Assembly (NCBI GenBank): GCA_022826385.1
Contig: JAJDUZ010000066.1
Span: forward strand, 124,001-188,000
Direction: 5' to 3'
From: Silicimonas sp.
GTDB lineage: Bacteria; Pseudomonadota; Alphaproteobacteria; Rhodobacterales; Rhodobacteraceae
Length of the DNA stretch: 64,000 nucleotides
Under the pieces are notes generated by a model. It was not told the origin of the DNA. It worked only from the letters and a program-made list of their open reading frames with translations, and did not search any database. Every line of letters begins with the position of its first letter. Within the stretch, counting starts at the first letter, position 1. The translations under genes and the position numbers were made by a program. This document shows positions 20,220 through 27,892 of this stretch, piece by piece.

Positions 20220-21251
20220 TTAGCCCCCGCGAACCGTGTCGATCATCAGTTGAACGTTCTCGGGATTTGCGTCGGGCGTAATGCCGTGACCCAGATTGAA
20301 GATGTGCGGACCTTTCGAGAACGCCTCGACAATCGCGCGGGTTTCCGAGACCAGCGCGTCGCCGCCCGTCACCATGTGGGACGAGGCAAGGTTGCCCTGA
20401 ACGCAGCCATCCACTTGCACATGTTCCGCCGCCCAAGCCGCATCGACCGAGTTATCGAGCGCGACGCAATCAGCGCCGGTGGCCTTGGCAAACCCGATAT
20501 AGTTCTCGCCACCTTCACGCGGAAACGCGATGATCGGCGTATCGGGATACTTGGCCTTCAGGGCGCTGATGATCCGTTTGGCTGGCGCAAGCGCATAGTC
20601 GTGGAAGTCCTGCCCCTTCAGCGAGCCCGCCCAACTGTCAAAGATCTTCACCACTTCGGCGCCCGCATCGATCTGGGCCGAGAGATAGGCGATGGTCGCC
20701 TCGGTCAGCCGGTTGATGATCGCGTCGAACAAGTCGCGATTCTCGGCCTTCAGCGCATGGGCCGGGCCTTGGTCCGGCGTGCCACGACCCGCGATCATGT
20801 AGGTCGCGACGGTCCAAGGCGCCCCGGCAAAGCCGATCAGAGTGGTCTCGTCCGGCAATTCGCGGGACAGGATGCGCACCGTCTCGTAAACCGGCGCAAG
20901 GTGGTCGTGCACATCGTCCGGGCCCTTGAGTTTGGCGAAATCCTCTGCCGTCTCGATGGTCGAGAGCCGGGGGCCTTCGCCGGTGACAAACCAGAGATCC
21001 GCCCCCAAGGCATCGGGAATCAGCAGGATATCCGCAAACAGGATCGCAGCATCGAAGCCATAACGCCGGATCGGCTGCAGCGTGACCTCGGCGGCCAGAT
21101 CCGAGTTGTAGCAGAGGCTCAGGAAGTCTCCGGCTTCGGCGCGGGTGGCGCGATATTCAGGCAAATAACGTCCGGCCTGCCGCATCATCCAGATCGGGGG
21201 CACGTCCAAAGTTTCGCCGGCCAGCGCGCGCAGCAACAGTTTTTCGGCCAT
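20220..21251 (-). CDS. hemE: Uroporphyrinogen decarboxylase
   Basis: HemE decarboxylates uroporphyrinogen III to coproporphyrinogen III, a cytoplasmic step leading to haem and bacteriochlorophyll. The 343-residue protein carries both signatures: [17 protein letters not shown] near residue 19 and [16 protein letters not shown] near 135. It is divergent from hemC with 66 bp between the two start codons, containing a TGT-N12-ACA dyad. Confidence 0.97.
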   Translation of the reverse strand: MAEKLLLRALAGETLDVPPIWMMRQAGRYLPEYRATRAEAGDFLSLCYNSDLAAEVTLQPIRRYGFDAAILFADILLIPDALGADLWFVTGEGPRLSTIETAEDFAKLKGPDDVHDHLAPVYETVRILSRELPDETTLIGFAGAPWTVATYMIAGRGTPDQGPAHALKAENRDLFDAIINRLTEATIAYLSAQIDAGAEVVKIFDSWAGSLKGQDFHDYALAPAKRIISALKAKYPDTPIIAFPREGGENYIGFAKATGADCVALDNSVDAAWAAEHVQVDGCVQGNLASSHMVTGGDALVSETRAIVEAFSKGPHIFNLGHGITPDANPENVQLMIDTVRGG

Positions 21252-21273
21252 GAGGGTCCTTCCTTGCGTCTAA

Positions 21274-21295
21274 ACTGTCGTCCCAAGTAGACAGT
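21274..21295. promoter_or_regulatory. Dyad with TGT-N12-ACA core between hemE and hemC
   Basis: ACTGTC (21274-21279) and GACAGT (21290-21295) form an inverted repeat whose core TGT-N12-ACA (21276-21293) equals the PpsR/CrtJ consensus. It lies 25 bp upstream of both divergent starts. A second near match, TGT-N12-ACT, begins at 21300. PpsR binding is inference. Confidence 0.5.
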
Positions 21296-21317
21296 CCTTT
21301 GTCAACCGCGTAGGACT

Positions 21318-22265
21318 ATGTTTATGACTTCGCTACCCAATCCCGACAGCCCGTTTCGCATCGGCACTCGCGGTTCGCCGCTGGCGCTGGCCCAGGCGCA
21401 CGAGACTCGTTCCCGTCTTTCCGCTGCATTTGATCTGCCTGAAGAGGCCTTCGAGATCGTGGTGATCAAGACCACGGGCGACAAGGTTCTGGATCGCCCG
21501 CTGGGCGAGATTGGCGGCAAGGGCCTGTTCACCCGCGAAATCGAGGATGCTCTGCTTGATGGCAGCATCGACATTGCGGTTCATTCGATGAAAGACATGC
21601 CGGTCGCGCAACCGGGTGGTCTTGTGATCGATTGCTGTCTGCCGCGCGAAGACGTGCGGGATGCTTTCCTGACGTTGGACGGTGGCGCCTTGGCAGACTT
21701 GCCCGAAGGCACGGTCGTCGGCACGTCCAGTTTGCGCCGCAAGTCGCAACTCTTGCACAAGCGCCCCGATCTTCAAATCGTCGAGTTCCGTGGCAACGTC
21801 CAGACGCGCCTGAAGAAGCTTGAAGACGGTGTGGCCGTCGGCACGTTCCTTGCGATGGCCGGCCTGCGGCGGTTGGGGCTGACGGATTTGCCGGCCACGG
21901 CGATTCCGGTTGACGAAATGCTGCCGGCTGTGGCGCAAGGTGCCATTGGAATCGAACGCCGCGGCGATGATACGCGCGCGGGCGATATGCTCGCGGCGAT
22001 CTGCGATGCGAACACGGTGAAACGACTGACGGCCGAACGCGCCTTCCTTGAAGCGCTGGATGGGTCGTGTCAGACGCCGATCGCCGGATTGGCGGAACTC
22101 GACGGTGGTTCGTTGAAGCTTCGCGGAGAAATCCTGCGCACTGACGGGTCCGAGGCCGTCGACGGTCAGCTTGGCGGCGCGGTGGAAGACGGTGCCGAAA
22201 TGGGTCGTGCATTGGCAGAGGATTTGCTGAAACGCGGTGGCCCCGGCTTCCTCGCTCATCACTGA
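21318..22265 (+). CDS. hemC: Porphobilinogen deaminase (hydroxymethylbilane synthase)
   Basis: HemC polymerises four porphobilinogens to hydroxymethylbilane. The 315-residue protein contains RIGTRGSPLALAQAHETR at the N-terminus and the dipyrromethane-cofactor cysteine in LDGSCQTPIAGLAE. ATG at 21318 or at 21324 could be used. It is divergent from hemE, so two consecutive parts of the tetrapyrrole pathway share a control region. Confidence 0.97.
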   Translation: MFMTSLPNPDSPFRIGTRGSPLALAQAHETRSRLSAAFDLPEEAFEIVVIKTTGDKVLDRPLGEIGGKGLFTREIEDALLDGSIDIAVHSMKDMPVAQPGGLVIDCCLPREDVRDAFLTLDGGALADLPEGTVVGTSSLRRKSQLLHKRPDLQIVEFRGNVQTRLKKLEDGVAVGTFLAMAGLRRLGLTDLPATAIPVDEMLPAVAQGAIGIERRGDDTRAGDMLAAICDANTVKRLTAERAFLEALDGSCQTPIAGLAELDGGSLKLRGEILRTDGSEAVDGQLGGAVEDGAEMGRALAEDLLKRGGPGFLAHH

Positions 22266-22281
22266 TGCTGCGGTGCAGCAT
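22265..22281 (+). promoter_or_regulatory. PhaR-type palindrome (CTGC-N3-GCAG), also possible hemC terminator
   Basis: ATGCTGC-GGT-GCAGCAT is a perfect 7-bp dyad immediately after the hemC stop, with core CTGC-N3-GCAG at 22268-22278 and a run of T after it. The core fits the CTGC-N3-GCAG recognition reported for Rhodobacter PhaR as I recall it. With the T-run it could equally terminate hemC. Confidence 0.6.
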
Positions 22282-22288
22282 TTTTATG

Positions 22289-22296
22289 CTGCGCAG
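22289..22296 (+). promoter_or_regulatory. CTGCGCAG half-site pair in the phaR promoter
   Basis: CTGC and GCAG are directly fused here, between the two full CTGC-N3-GCAG sites. It may be a degenerate extra PhaR contact. Confidence 0.3.
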
Positions 22297-22329
22297 AAAG
22301 TCATTGATTTCACTACGACCTCGCTTAAG

Positions 22330-22340
22330 CTGCATTGCAG
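22330..22340 (+). promoter_or_regulatory. Second PhaR-type box CTGC-ATT-GCAG
   Basis: The exact CTGC-N3-GCAG pattern recurs 26 bp before the phaR ATG. Two copies in the roughly 100 bp before phaR point to autoregulation. Confidence 0.62.
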
Positions 22341-22365
22341 AAACTGGGGTGCTTGGAGCAATCGA

Positions 22366-22920
22366 ATGGCCGACAAACTGCTGATCAAACGGTATGCGAG
22401 CCGTCGTCTCTATAACACCGAGACGTCCGACTACGTCACCTTGGAAGACATCGCCGGGTTCATTCGCGACGGGCGTGACGTGCAGATCGTCGATCTGAAA
22501 TCCGGTGATGACCTGACGCGACAATACCTGTTGCAGATCGTGGCCGAGCACGAGAGCCGGGGCGAGAACGTCTTGCCGCTGGATGTGCTGACCGACCTTG
22601 TGCGGTCTTACACGACGCAGGCACAATCCGTCGTGCCGCAATTCCTTGCCATGAGCTTCGAGATGCTGCGGGAAGGTCAGACCAAGATGATCGACAGCAT
22701 GACGAACCCGATGTCTGCCATGCCCGGCTTTGACGCGATGCGTGCGCAGCAGGAAGCGTTCATGAAGGCGATGACCGGCGGAATTGGCAAAGGCTGGTCC
22801 GGACCTTCGGACGATGACGATGGCGACGAAGGTGGTTCGGATGCGAACCTTGATGAAATCCGGCAGCAGTTGGCCGCCATGCAGGAACAGTTGTCGAAGA
22901 TGGGCAGCAAAAAGGGCTGA
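22366..22920 (+). CDS. phaR: Polyhydroxyalkanoate synthesis repressor PhaR
   Basis: PhaR represses phasin and its own gene, and is released by binding nascent PHB granules. The 184-residue protein has the PHB accumulation regulatory N-domain (KRYASRRLYNTETSDYVTLE) and the second PHB_acc domain near 65-105. The C-terminal part is acidic (SDDDDGDEGGSD), then a short coiled-coil-like helix EIRQQLAAMQEQLSKM. phaC, phaP and phaZ are not adjacent, so the gene is unlinked here. The ATG at 22366 is the only start compatible with the conserved N-terminus. Confidence 0.93.
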   Translation: MADKLLIKRYASRRLYNTETSDYVTLEDIAGFIRDGRDVQIVDLKSGDDLTRQYLLQIVAEHESRGENVLPLDVLTDLVRSYTTQAQSVVPQFLAMSFEMLREGQTKMIDSMTNPMSAMPGFDAMRAQQEAFMKAMTGGIGKGWSGPSDDDDGDEGGSDANLDEIRQQLAAMQEQLSKMGSKKG

Positions 22921-22941
22921 GCCTTTCTGCCGCCCGTTTGC

Positions 22942-24576
22942 TTAGCGGAAAATCTGGCGCACGGTGTCCGCCATCAATTGCACCATCATTTGTTCCGAGA
23001 CATAGCCAGACTCGGGCAGATTGCGTGCGGCCTGATACCGCCGGATCGCGCGGCGGGTGTCGTTGTCGAAGACACCGTCGACCGGGCCTGGGCGCAAACC
23101 GATTGCATTCAGCCGGGCCTCGACGATCCGCCGCGTCCCCGGCGTCATGTTCATTGCAGCTTCCGCACGTGCGGCATCGGCAAATTCGTTCTCTCGCTGA
23201 AGTGCGACAATCCGGGCCTGTGCTTCTTCACGGAACGCCCCGTTCGGTGACTCGACCAAATAGCGTTCATAGGCCGCGGCTGTGTTCCGGGAGGTGGTCT
23301 CCTCCCAAAGCTGGCGATCAAGCCGACTGGCCCGCGCACGTTTACGCTCCTCGATCACCGCAAGGCGCTCGTTTGCAAGTTCGGCAAACTCGCCATCCGG
23401 AAACCGATTCAGATAAGCCCGAAGCCCAGCTTCATCACCATTGGACCCCGTTTGATTCCAGTATGCGACATCGGCTGCCAATTGTTCCTGACGACGCGCT
23501 TCCGCTTCAGCCTCCAACTCGGCGGCGCGCGCAGCGGCTTGTCTGTTCAACAGCTCGATCTGCTCGGCTGTCACGAACCCAGTCGCTTCGAACCGCTCGC
23601 GGCGCTGCCATTCGGCAACGGCCGCGCGGGTGCCGCGCCCAAAAATACCGTCGATTCCGCGGGTGTTGAAACCAAGCAGTGAAAGGTCACGTTGGATGTC
23701 GCGACGCGCGTCCCGGTTCAGGTCAAGCGCTTGCTCGGTCCGCTCAGCCCTTGCCTCTGGCGTGTCGGTGAGGGCGCGAATGCGGTTGCTGGCCATATCG
23801 ACAAACTCGCCCCTTGGATGGGCCTCGAGGTACCCTTCATATGCCTCAACCGTGTTGGCCGCGCTCGCGGCGCGCCAGTCCTGGATATCCTTCAAGCGGT
23901 TTGATGTCGTGACAGGCGGAGGCGTCGCTCCGTCCATAAGCACGAGTGTATCCGGCGCATATCCGGTTACCACAATTCCATTTTGGCGCGCTGCGCCCAC
24001 GAACGGACGACCGGGCTGCGAAATGTTTTCGCTTACGACCTTGGTCGTGGCTGTCGGCGTCCCGATCAACACCGTGACGCCCTGCGGAATGTCCAGCGGA
24101 CCTATGCCAAACGACAGACTGGGGCCAAACCGCGCTTCGCGGTCGTCGGTGGACAGAATCAGCACCGCGCGTCCTGGCTTGTCTGCCAGCACGGCGAGAA
24201 TTGTTGAGAGGGGCAAGGCGGTTGTGTGCAGCGTTGCCAGTGGGCCTGCGGTTGCATCTGCCGGCAAGTAGTAGGTCTCGGTGGCAGACCGAAGGAAGCG
24301 TCCTGACAAGGCGACAAGTAAAGCATCGGCTTGCGAGGCTTGTTGGCCGAAATTGGCGAGGGCTTCGGTCAAGGCCTGCTGGCTGGGCGAGCGAAGGAAC
24401 GAAACCTGCATCCCGGATTGTTCCAGTTCCGGTACAGCGCGTGAAATGCGGCCCCCGCGTCTGACTTCGGGCAACGAGTCATAACTGTAGCTGCCGACCA
24501 GCAGACCAACAGAGTCAGACATGGCCGGCCCGGATAGGGTCAAAACCAACGCGGCAAAACATGAAAACAGTCGCAT
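22942..24576 (-). CDS. Secreted degenerate caspase-like protein with two peptidoglycan-binding domains
   Basis: The 544-residue precursor starts with a signal peptide (MRLFSCFAALVLTLSGPAM). A caspase-p20-like fold follows (VGLLVGSYSYDSLPEVRRGG). Where active members have SGHG it has LVALSGRFL, and the strand that should end in the catalytic Cys reads LILSTDDREARFG, so both catalytic residues seem lost. After it come three similar helical repeats with AYEGYLEAHPRGEF, LRAYLNRFPDGEF and AYERYLVESPNGAF. Two PG_binding_1 domains (GIDGIFGRGTRAAVAEWQ and GPVDGVFDNDTRRAIRRYQ) interleave with them. GGGAGGATGAA precedes the ATG at 24576. A periplasmic, cell-wall-associated scaffold is inferred. Confidence 0.82.
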   Translation of the reverse strand: MRLFSCFAALVLTLSGPAMSDSVGLLVGSYSYDSLPEVRRGGRISRAVPELEQSGMQVSFLRSPSQQALTEALANFGQQASQADALLVALSGRFLRSATETYYLPADATAGPLATLHTTALPLSTILAVLADKPGRAVLILSTDDREARFGPSLSFGIGPLDIPQGVTVLIGTPTATTKVVSENISQPGRPFVGAARQNGIVVTGYAPDTLVLMDGATPPPVTTSNRLKDIQDWRAASAANTVEAYEGYLEAHPRGEFVDMASNRIRALTDTPEARAERTEQALDLNRDARRDIQRDLSLLGFNTRGIDGIFGRGTRAAVAEWQRRERFEATGFVTAEQIELLNRQAAARAAELEAEAEARRQEQLAADVAYWNQTGSNGDEAGLRAYLNRFPDGEFAELANERLAVIEERKRARASRLDRQLWEETTSRNTAAAYERYLVESPNGAFREEAQARIVALQRENEFADAARAEAAMNMTPGTRRIVEARLNAIGLRPGPVDGVFDNDTRRAIRRYQAARNLPESGYVSEQMMVQLMADTVRQIFR

Positions 24577-24682
24577 TTCATCCTCCCAAGCAACCGCACT
24601 CAACCTAGGCGAGTTGCGCTTTCACAGAAAGGGGGAAGTTTTCAGGCGATGTCGCATTCTGCGCCGATTGATGCCGCGTATG

Positions 24683-26071
24683 TCAGCTGTGAATCGGACC
24701 GTCTCCGCAGGCCAACGCCGCTTCGCGCACGGCTTCGGAATAGGTCGGATGAGCGTGACAGGTGCGGGCCAGATCCTCGGCTGCGGCGCCGAACTCCATC
24801 GCGACGCAAACCTCGTGGATCAGGTCGCCCGCCATGGGCCCAATGATGTGGGCGCCAAGAATGCGGTCGGTGTCCTTGTCGGCCAGAATCTTCACGAAGC
24901 CATCGGCGGCGTGATTGGCTTTGGCGCGGCCGTTGCCCATGAACGAAAACTTGCCGACCTTGTAGGCGCGACCGGCTTCCTTCAGCTGTTCTTCTGTCTG
25001 CCCGACCGTGGCCACTTCGGGGTGGGTATAGATCACGCCCGGAATGACGTCATAGTTCACGTGGCCGGCCTGACCTGCGATGGTCTCGGCCACCGCCATG
25101 CCTTCGTCTTCGGCCTTGTGTGCCAGCATCGGGCCGGTGATCGCATCGCCAATGGCGTAAATCCCCGCGACACTGGTTTTCCAATGGGCATCGGTTTTCA
25201 CCTGCCCGCGCTCGGTCATCTCGACCCCAAGCGCGTCAAGGCCCAAGCCGTCGGTATGGGGACGACGCCCGGTCGCGACGAGCACCGTGTCAGCTTCAAG
25301 TACGTGGTCGCTGTCATCCTTGCGAAGCTTATAGGCCACCTTGGCTTTGGTCTTCGTCGTGGTGACGCCCTGAACTGCGGCCCCCATGACAAACTTGAGG
25401 CCTTGTTTCTTCAGGATGCGCTGGAAGGTCTTCTGCACCTCGGCATCCATGCCGGGCGTGATGGCGTCAAGGAACTCGACGACCGTCACCTCGGTGCCCA
25501 GCCGGTTATAGACCGAGCCCAGTTCCAGCCCGATCACGCCTGCACCGATGACGACCATCTTCTTCGGGATGTCGTCCAGTTCCAGCGCGCCGGTCGAGGT
25601 GACAACCTGCTTTTCGTCCACGTCGATCCCCGGCAGAGACGACGCTTCCGAGCCGGTGGCGATGACGATGTTCTTGGCGTCGTGCACCTCGTCGCCGACC
25701 TTGACTTTGCCGGGCTCGGGGATGCTGCCCCAGCCTTTCAGCCAGTCGATCTTGTTCTTCTTGAACAGGAATTCGATGCCTTTCGTATTGGCATCGATCG
25801 TCTCGCCCTTATAGGCCAGCATCTGGGTCCAATCGACTTTCGGCTTGGCGACGTTGATCCCCATCTTGCCGAAGTTTTCTTCGGTTTCGTGCAGCATCTC
25901 GGTCGCGTGCAAAAGCGCCTTCGACGGAATGCAGCCGACGTTCAGACAAGTGCCGCCCAATGTTTCGCGCCCCTCGACGCAAGCCGTTTTCAGGCCAAGT
26001 TGCGCACAGCGGATGGCGCAGACATAGCCGCCAGGGCCGCTGCCGATTACGATGACGTCATAACTCGCCAT
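24683..26071 (-). CDS. lpdA: Dihydrolipoyl dehydrogenase (E3)
   Basis: E3 reoxidises dihydrolipoamide of the 2-oxoglutarate dehydrogenase complex using FAD and NAD. The 462-residue protein has the FAD loop [14 protein letters not shown], the redox disulfide [13 protein letters not shown], the NAD loop [14 protein letters not shown], and the C-terminal [13 protein letters not shown] catalytic His/Glu. It is the last gene of the sucCDAB-lpd operon. The glycine cleavage system at the other end of the window also needs an E3, and this could serve both. Confidence 0.96.
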   Translation of the reverse strand: MASYDVIVIGSGPGGYVCAIRCAQLGLKTACVEGRETLGGTCLNVGCIPSKALLHATEMLHETEENFGKMGINVAKPKVDWTQMLAYKGETIDANTKGIEFLFKKNKIDWLKGWGSIPEPGKVKVGDEVHDAKNIVIATGSEASSLPGIDVDEKQVVTSTGALELDDIPKKMVVIGAGVIGLELGSVYNRLGTEVTVVEFLDAITPGMDAEVQKTFQRILKKQGLKFVMGAAVQGVTTTKTKAKVAYKLRKDDSDHVLEADTVLVATGRRPHTDGLGLDALGVEMTERGQVKTDAHWKTSVAGIYAIGDAITGPMLAHKAEDEGMAVAETIAGQAGHVNYDVIPGVIYTHPEVATVGQTEEQLKEAGRAYKVGKFSFMGNGRAKANHAADGFVKILADKDTDRILGAHIIGPMAGDLIHEVCVAMEFGAAAEDLARTCHAHPTYSEAVREAALACGDGPIHS

Positions 26072-26093
26072 GTGATGTTCCCTCTTTCAAGCG

Positions 26094-26137
26094 ACGTCGG
26101 TATCACGTCGGGATTACGTCGGTATTGCGTCGGTGTT
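26094..26137. repeat. Four tandem 11-bp repeats between lpdA and the small ORF
   Basis: ACGTCGGTATC, ACGTCGGGATT, ACGTCGGTATT and GCGTCGGTGTT follow one another without gaps at 26094-26137. The period is near one helical turn. The last unit touches the stop codon of the upstream small ORF; lpdA starts 23 bp beyond the first. Confidence 0.85.
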
Positions 26138-26381
26138 ACTGACGCTTGACTGGTGGCGGTGCGTTCGGGTTCTCCGCTCGATCTATCCATTCTTGCGATG
26201 TGTCGAAATCACCAGTCACTGAGATGTCGAAATCTTCCGAGCCTTCTGGTATTCCGATAGATACCTTCGGTCCGTTTTTGAATTTGAGTGTGATATGGAC
26301 TGGATGGTCCTGCGTGATGCTTTGAAGCTCTAAACCTTCAAGCAAATAGTTGAGCCTTTGGTTTAGAACTTCGAACGGCAT
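26136..26381 (-). CDS. Small hypothetical protein between sucB and lpdA
   Basis: The 81-residue protein ([16 protein letters not shown]...) is soluble, acidic in the middle (IPEGSEDFDISVTGDFD) and ends in a basic tail (PPPVKRQ). It matches no family I know. Its ATG overlaps the sucB TAA by one base (TAATG), so translation is coupled. Base composition is visibly more AT-rich than sucB and lpdA on each side, which suggests a recent arrival or relaxed constraint. Whether it affects the dehydrogenase complex cannot be told. Confidence 0.65.
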   Translation of the reverse strand: MPFEVLNQRLNYLLEGLELQSITQDHPVHITLKFKNGPKVSIGIPEGSEDFDISVTGDFDTSQEWIDRAENPNAPPPVKRQ

Positions 26382-27889
26382 TACAAATCCATCAGCAGCC
26401 GCCGTGGATCCTCCAGCGCTTCTTTCACGCGGACAAGGAACGTCACGGCACCTTTGCCGTCGACGATGCGGTGGTCATAGCTGAGGGCGAGGTACATCAT
26501 CGGACGGATCACGATCTCGCCGTTCACGACCACCGGGCGTTCCTGAATCTTGTGCATGCCCAGGATGCCCGACTGCGGCGGGTTCAGGATGGGCGAGGAC
26601 ATGAGCGAGCCGTAGACGCCGCCATTCGAGATGGTGAACGTGCCGCCTTGCATCTCGGGCATCGACAGTTTGCCGTCACGGGCGCGGGCGCCCAGTTCGT
26701 TGATCTTCTTCTCGATCGCGGCAAACGACATCTGGTCGGCGTCGCGCACGACAGGCACGACAAGGCCGGTGGGCGTGCCGACGGCGATGCCCATATGGAC
26801 GAAGTTCTTGTAGACCACGTCGGTTCCGTCGATCTCGGCGTTGACCTCAGGCACTTCCTTCAGTGCGTGGGCGCAAGCCTTGGTGAAGAAGGACATGAAA
26901 CCCAGCTTCACGCCGTGCTTCTTCTCGAACAGCTCCTTGTATTCCTTCCGAAGCGCCATCGTCGCGGACATGTCGACCTCGTTATAGGTCGTCAGCATGG
27001 CCGCGGTGTTCTGCGCATCTTTCAGGCGCCGGGCGATGGTCTGGCGGAGACGGGTCATCTTCACCCGTTCTTCGCGCGCCGCATCCTCGGCCGCGACCGG
27101 GGCGCGGGGTGCGACCGGGGCGGGGGCTTCGGCTTGTGGCGTCGGCGACGACAGGGCCTTTTGCACGTCTTCCTTCATGATGCGCCCGTCCTTGCCAGTG
27201 CCGGTCACGGCGTCGGGTGACAAGTTGTTTTCGGCCATCATCTTCTTGGCCGAGGGGGCGTCTTCGACATCCTTGCCACTGGCAGCGGGGGCCGGGGCCG
27301 GGGTTTCGGCTTTGGCCGCCGGGGCCGGGGCGCTGCCAGACGCGCTCATCACCGCCAGCTTGCCGCCTGCTTCGACCGTCGCGCCTTCGGCGGCGACGAT
27401 TTCGGACAGGACGCCTGCCGAGGGGGCCGGGACCTCGACCGACACTTTGTCGGTTTCGAGCTCGCAGAGGATTTCGTCGGCGGCAACGGCATCGCCCGGG
27501 GCCTTGAACCAGCTGGCCACCGTGGCTTCGGCCACGCTTTCGCCCAAGGTCGGGACCATGATGTCGACGGCATCGCCCGACGGCGCGGCGCCGTTCGCAG
27601 CGGGGGCCGCCGCTTCCGGTTCCGGGGCGGCCGCCGGGGTGTCGCCTGCGGCGCCTTCTTCAAGCGTGGCGAGCAGCGCGTCGACGCCGACCGTGTCGCC
27701 TTCGCCCGCCACAATCTCGTTCAGCTTGCCAGCCGCGGGCGAGGGCACTTCGACAGTCACCTTGTCGGTTTCCAGTTCGCAGAGCATTTCGTCGACCGCC
27801 ACGCTGTCCCCCGGTTTCTTGAACCAGGTGGCCACGGTCGCCTCGGTGACGCTTTCGCCCAGCGTCGGTACGCGGATTTCGGTAGACAT
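26381..27889 (-). CDS. sucB: Dihydrolipoyllysine-residue succinyltransferase (E2 of 2-oxoglutarate dehydrogenase)
   Basis: E2 transfers the succinyl group from lipoate to CoA. The 502-residue protein has two lipoyl domains with lipoylated Lys in [12 protein letters not shown] (near residue 43) and [12 protein letters not shown] (near 148), where E. coli has one. Ala/Pro/Glu-rich linkers, a subunit-binding domain ([17 protein letters not shown]) and the catalytic domain with [14 protein letters not shown] follow. Its start is close to the sucA stop, and the order matches the operon. Confidence 0.97.
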   Translation of the reverse strand: MSTEIRVPTLGESVTEATVATWFKKPGDSVAVDEMLCELETDKVTVEVPSPAAGKLNEIVAGEGDTVGVDALLATLEEGAAGDTPAAAPEPEAAAPAANGAAPSGDAVDIMVPTLGESVAEATVASWFKAPGDAVAADEILCELETDKVSVEVPAPSAGVLSEIVAAEGATVEAGGKLAVMSASGSAPAPAAKAETPAPAPAASGKDVEDAPSAKKMMAENNLSPDAVTGTGKDGRIMKEDVQKALSSPTPQAEAPAPVAPRAPVAAEDAAREERVKMTRLRQTIARRLKDAQNTAAMLTTYNEVDMSATMALRKEYKELFEKKHGVKLGFMSFFTKACAHALKEVPEVNAEIDGTDVVYKNFVHMGIAVGTPTGLVVPVVRDADQMSFAAIEKKINELGARARDGKLSMPEMQGGTFTISNGGVYGSLMSSPILNPPQSGILGMHKIQERPVVVNGEIVIRPMMYLALSYDHRIVDGKGAVTFLVRVKEALEDPRRLLMDL

Positions 27890-27892
27890 CTC

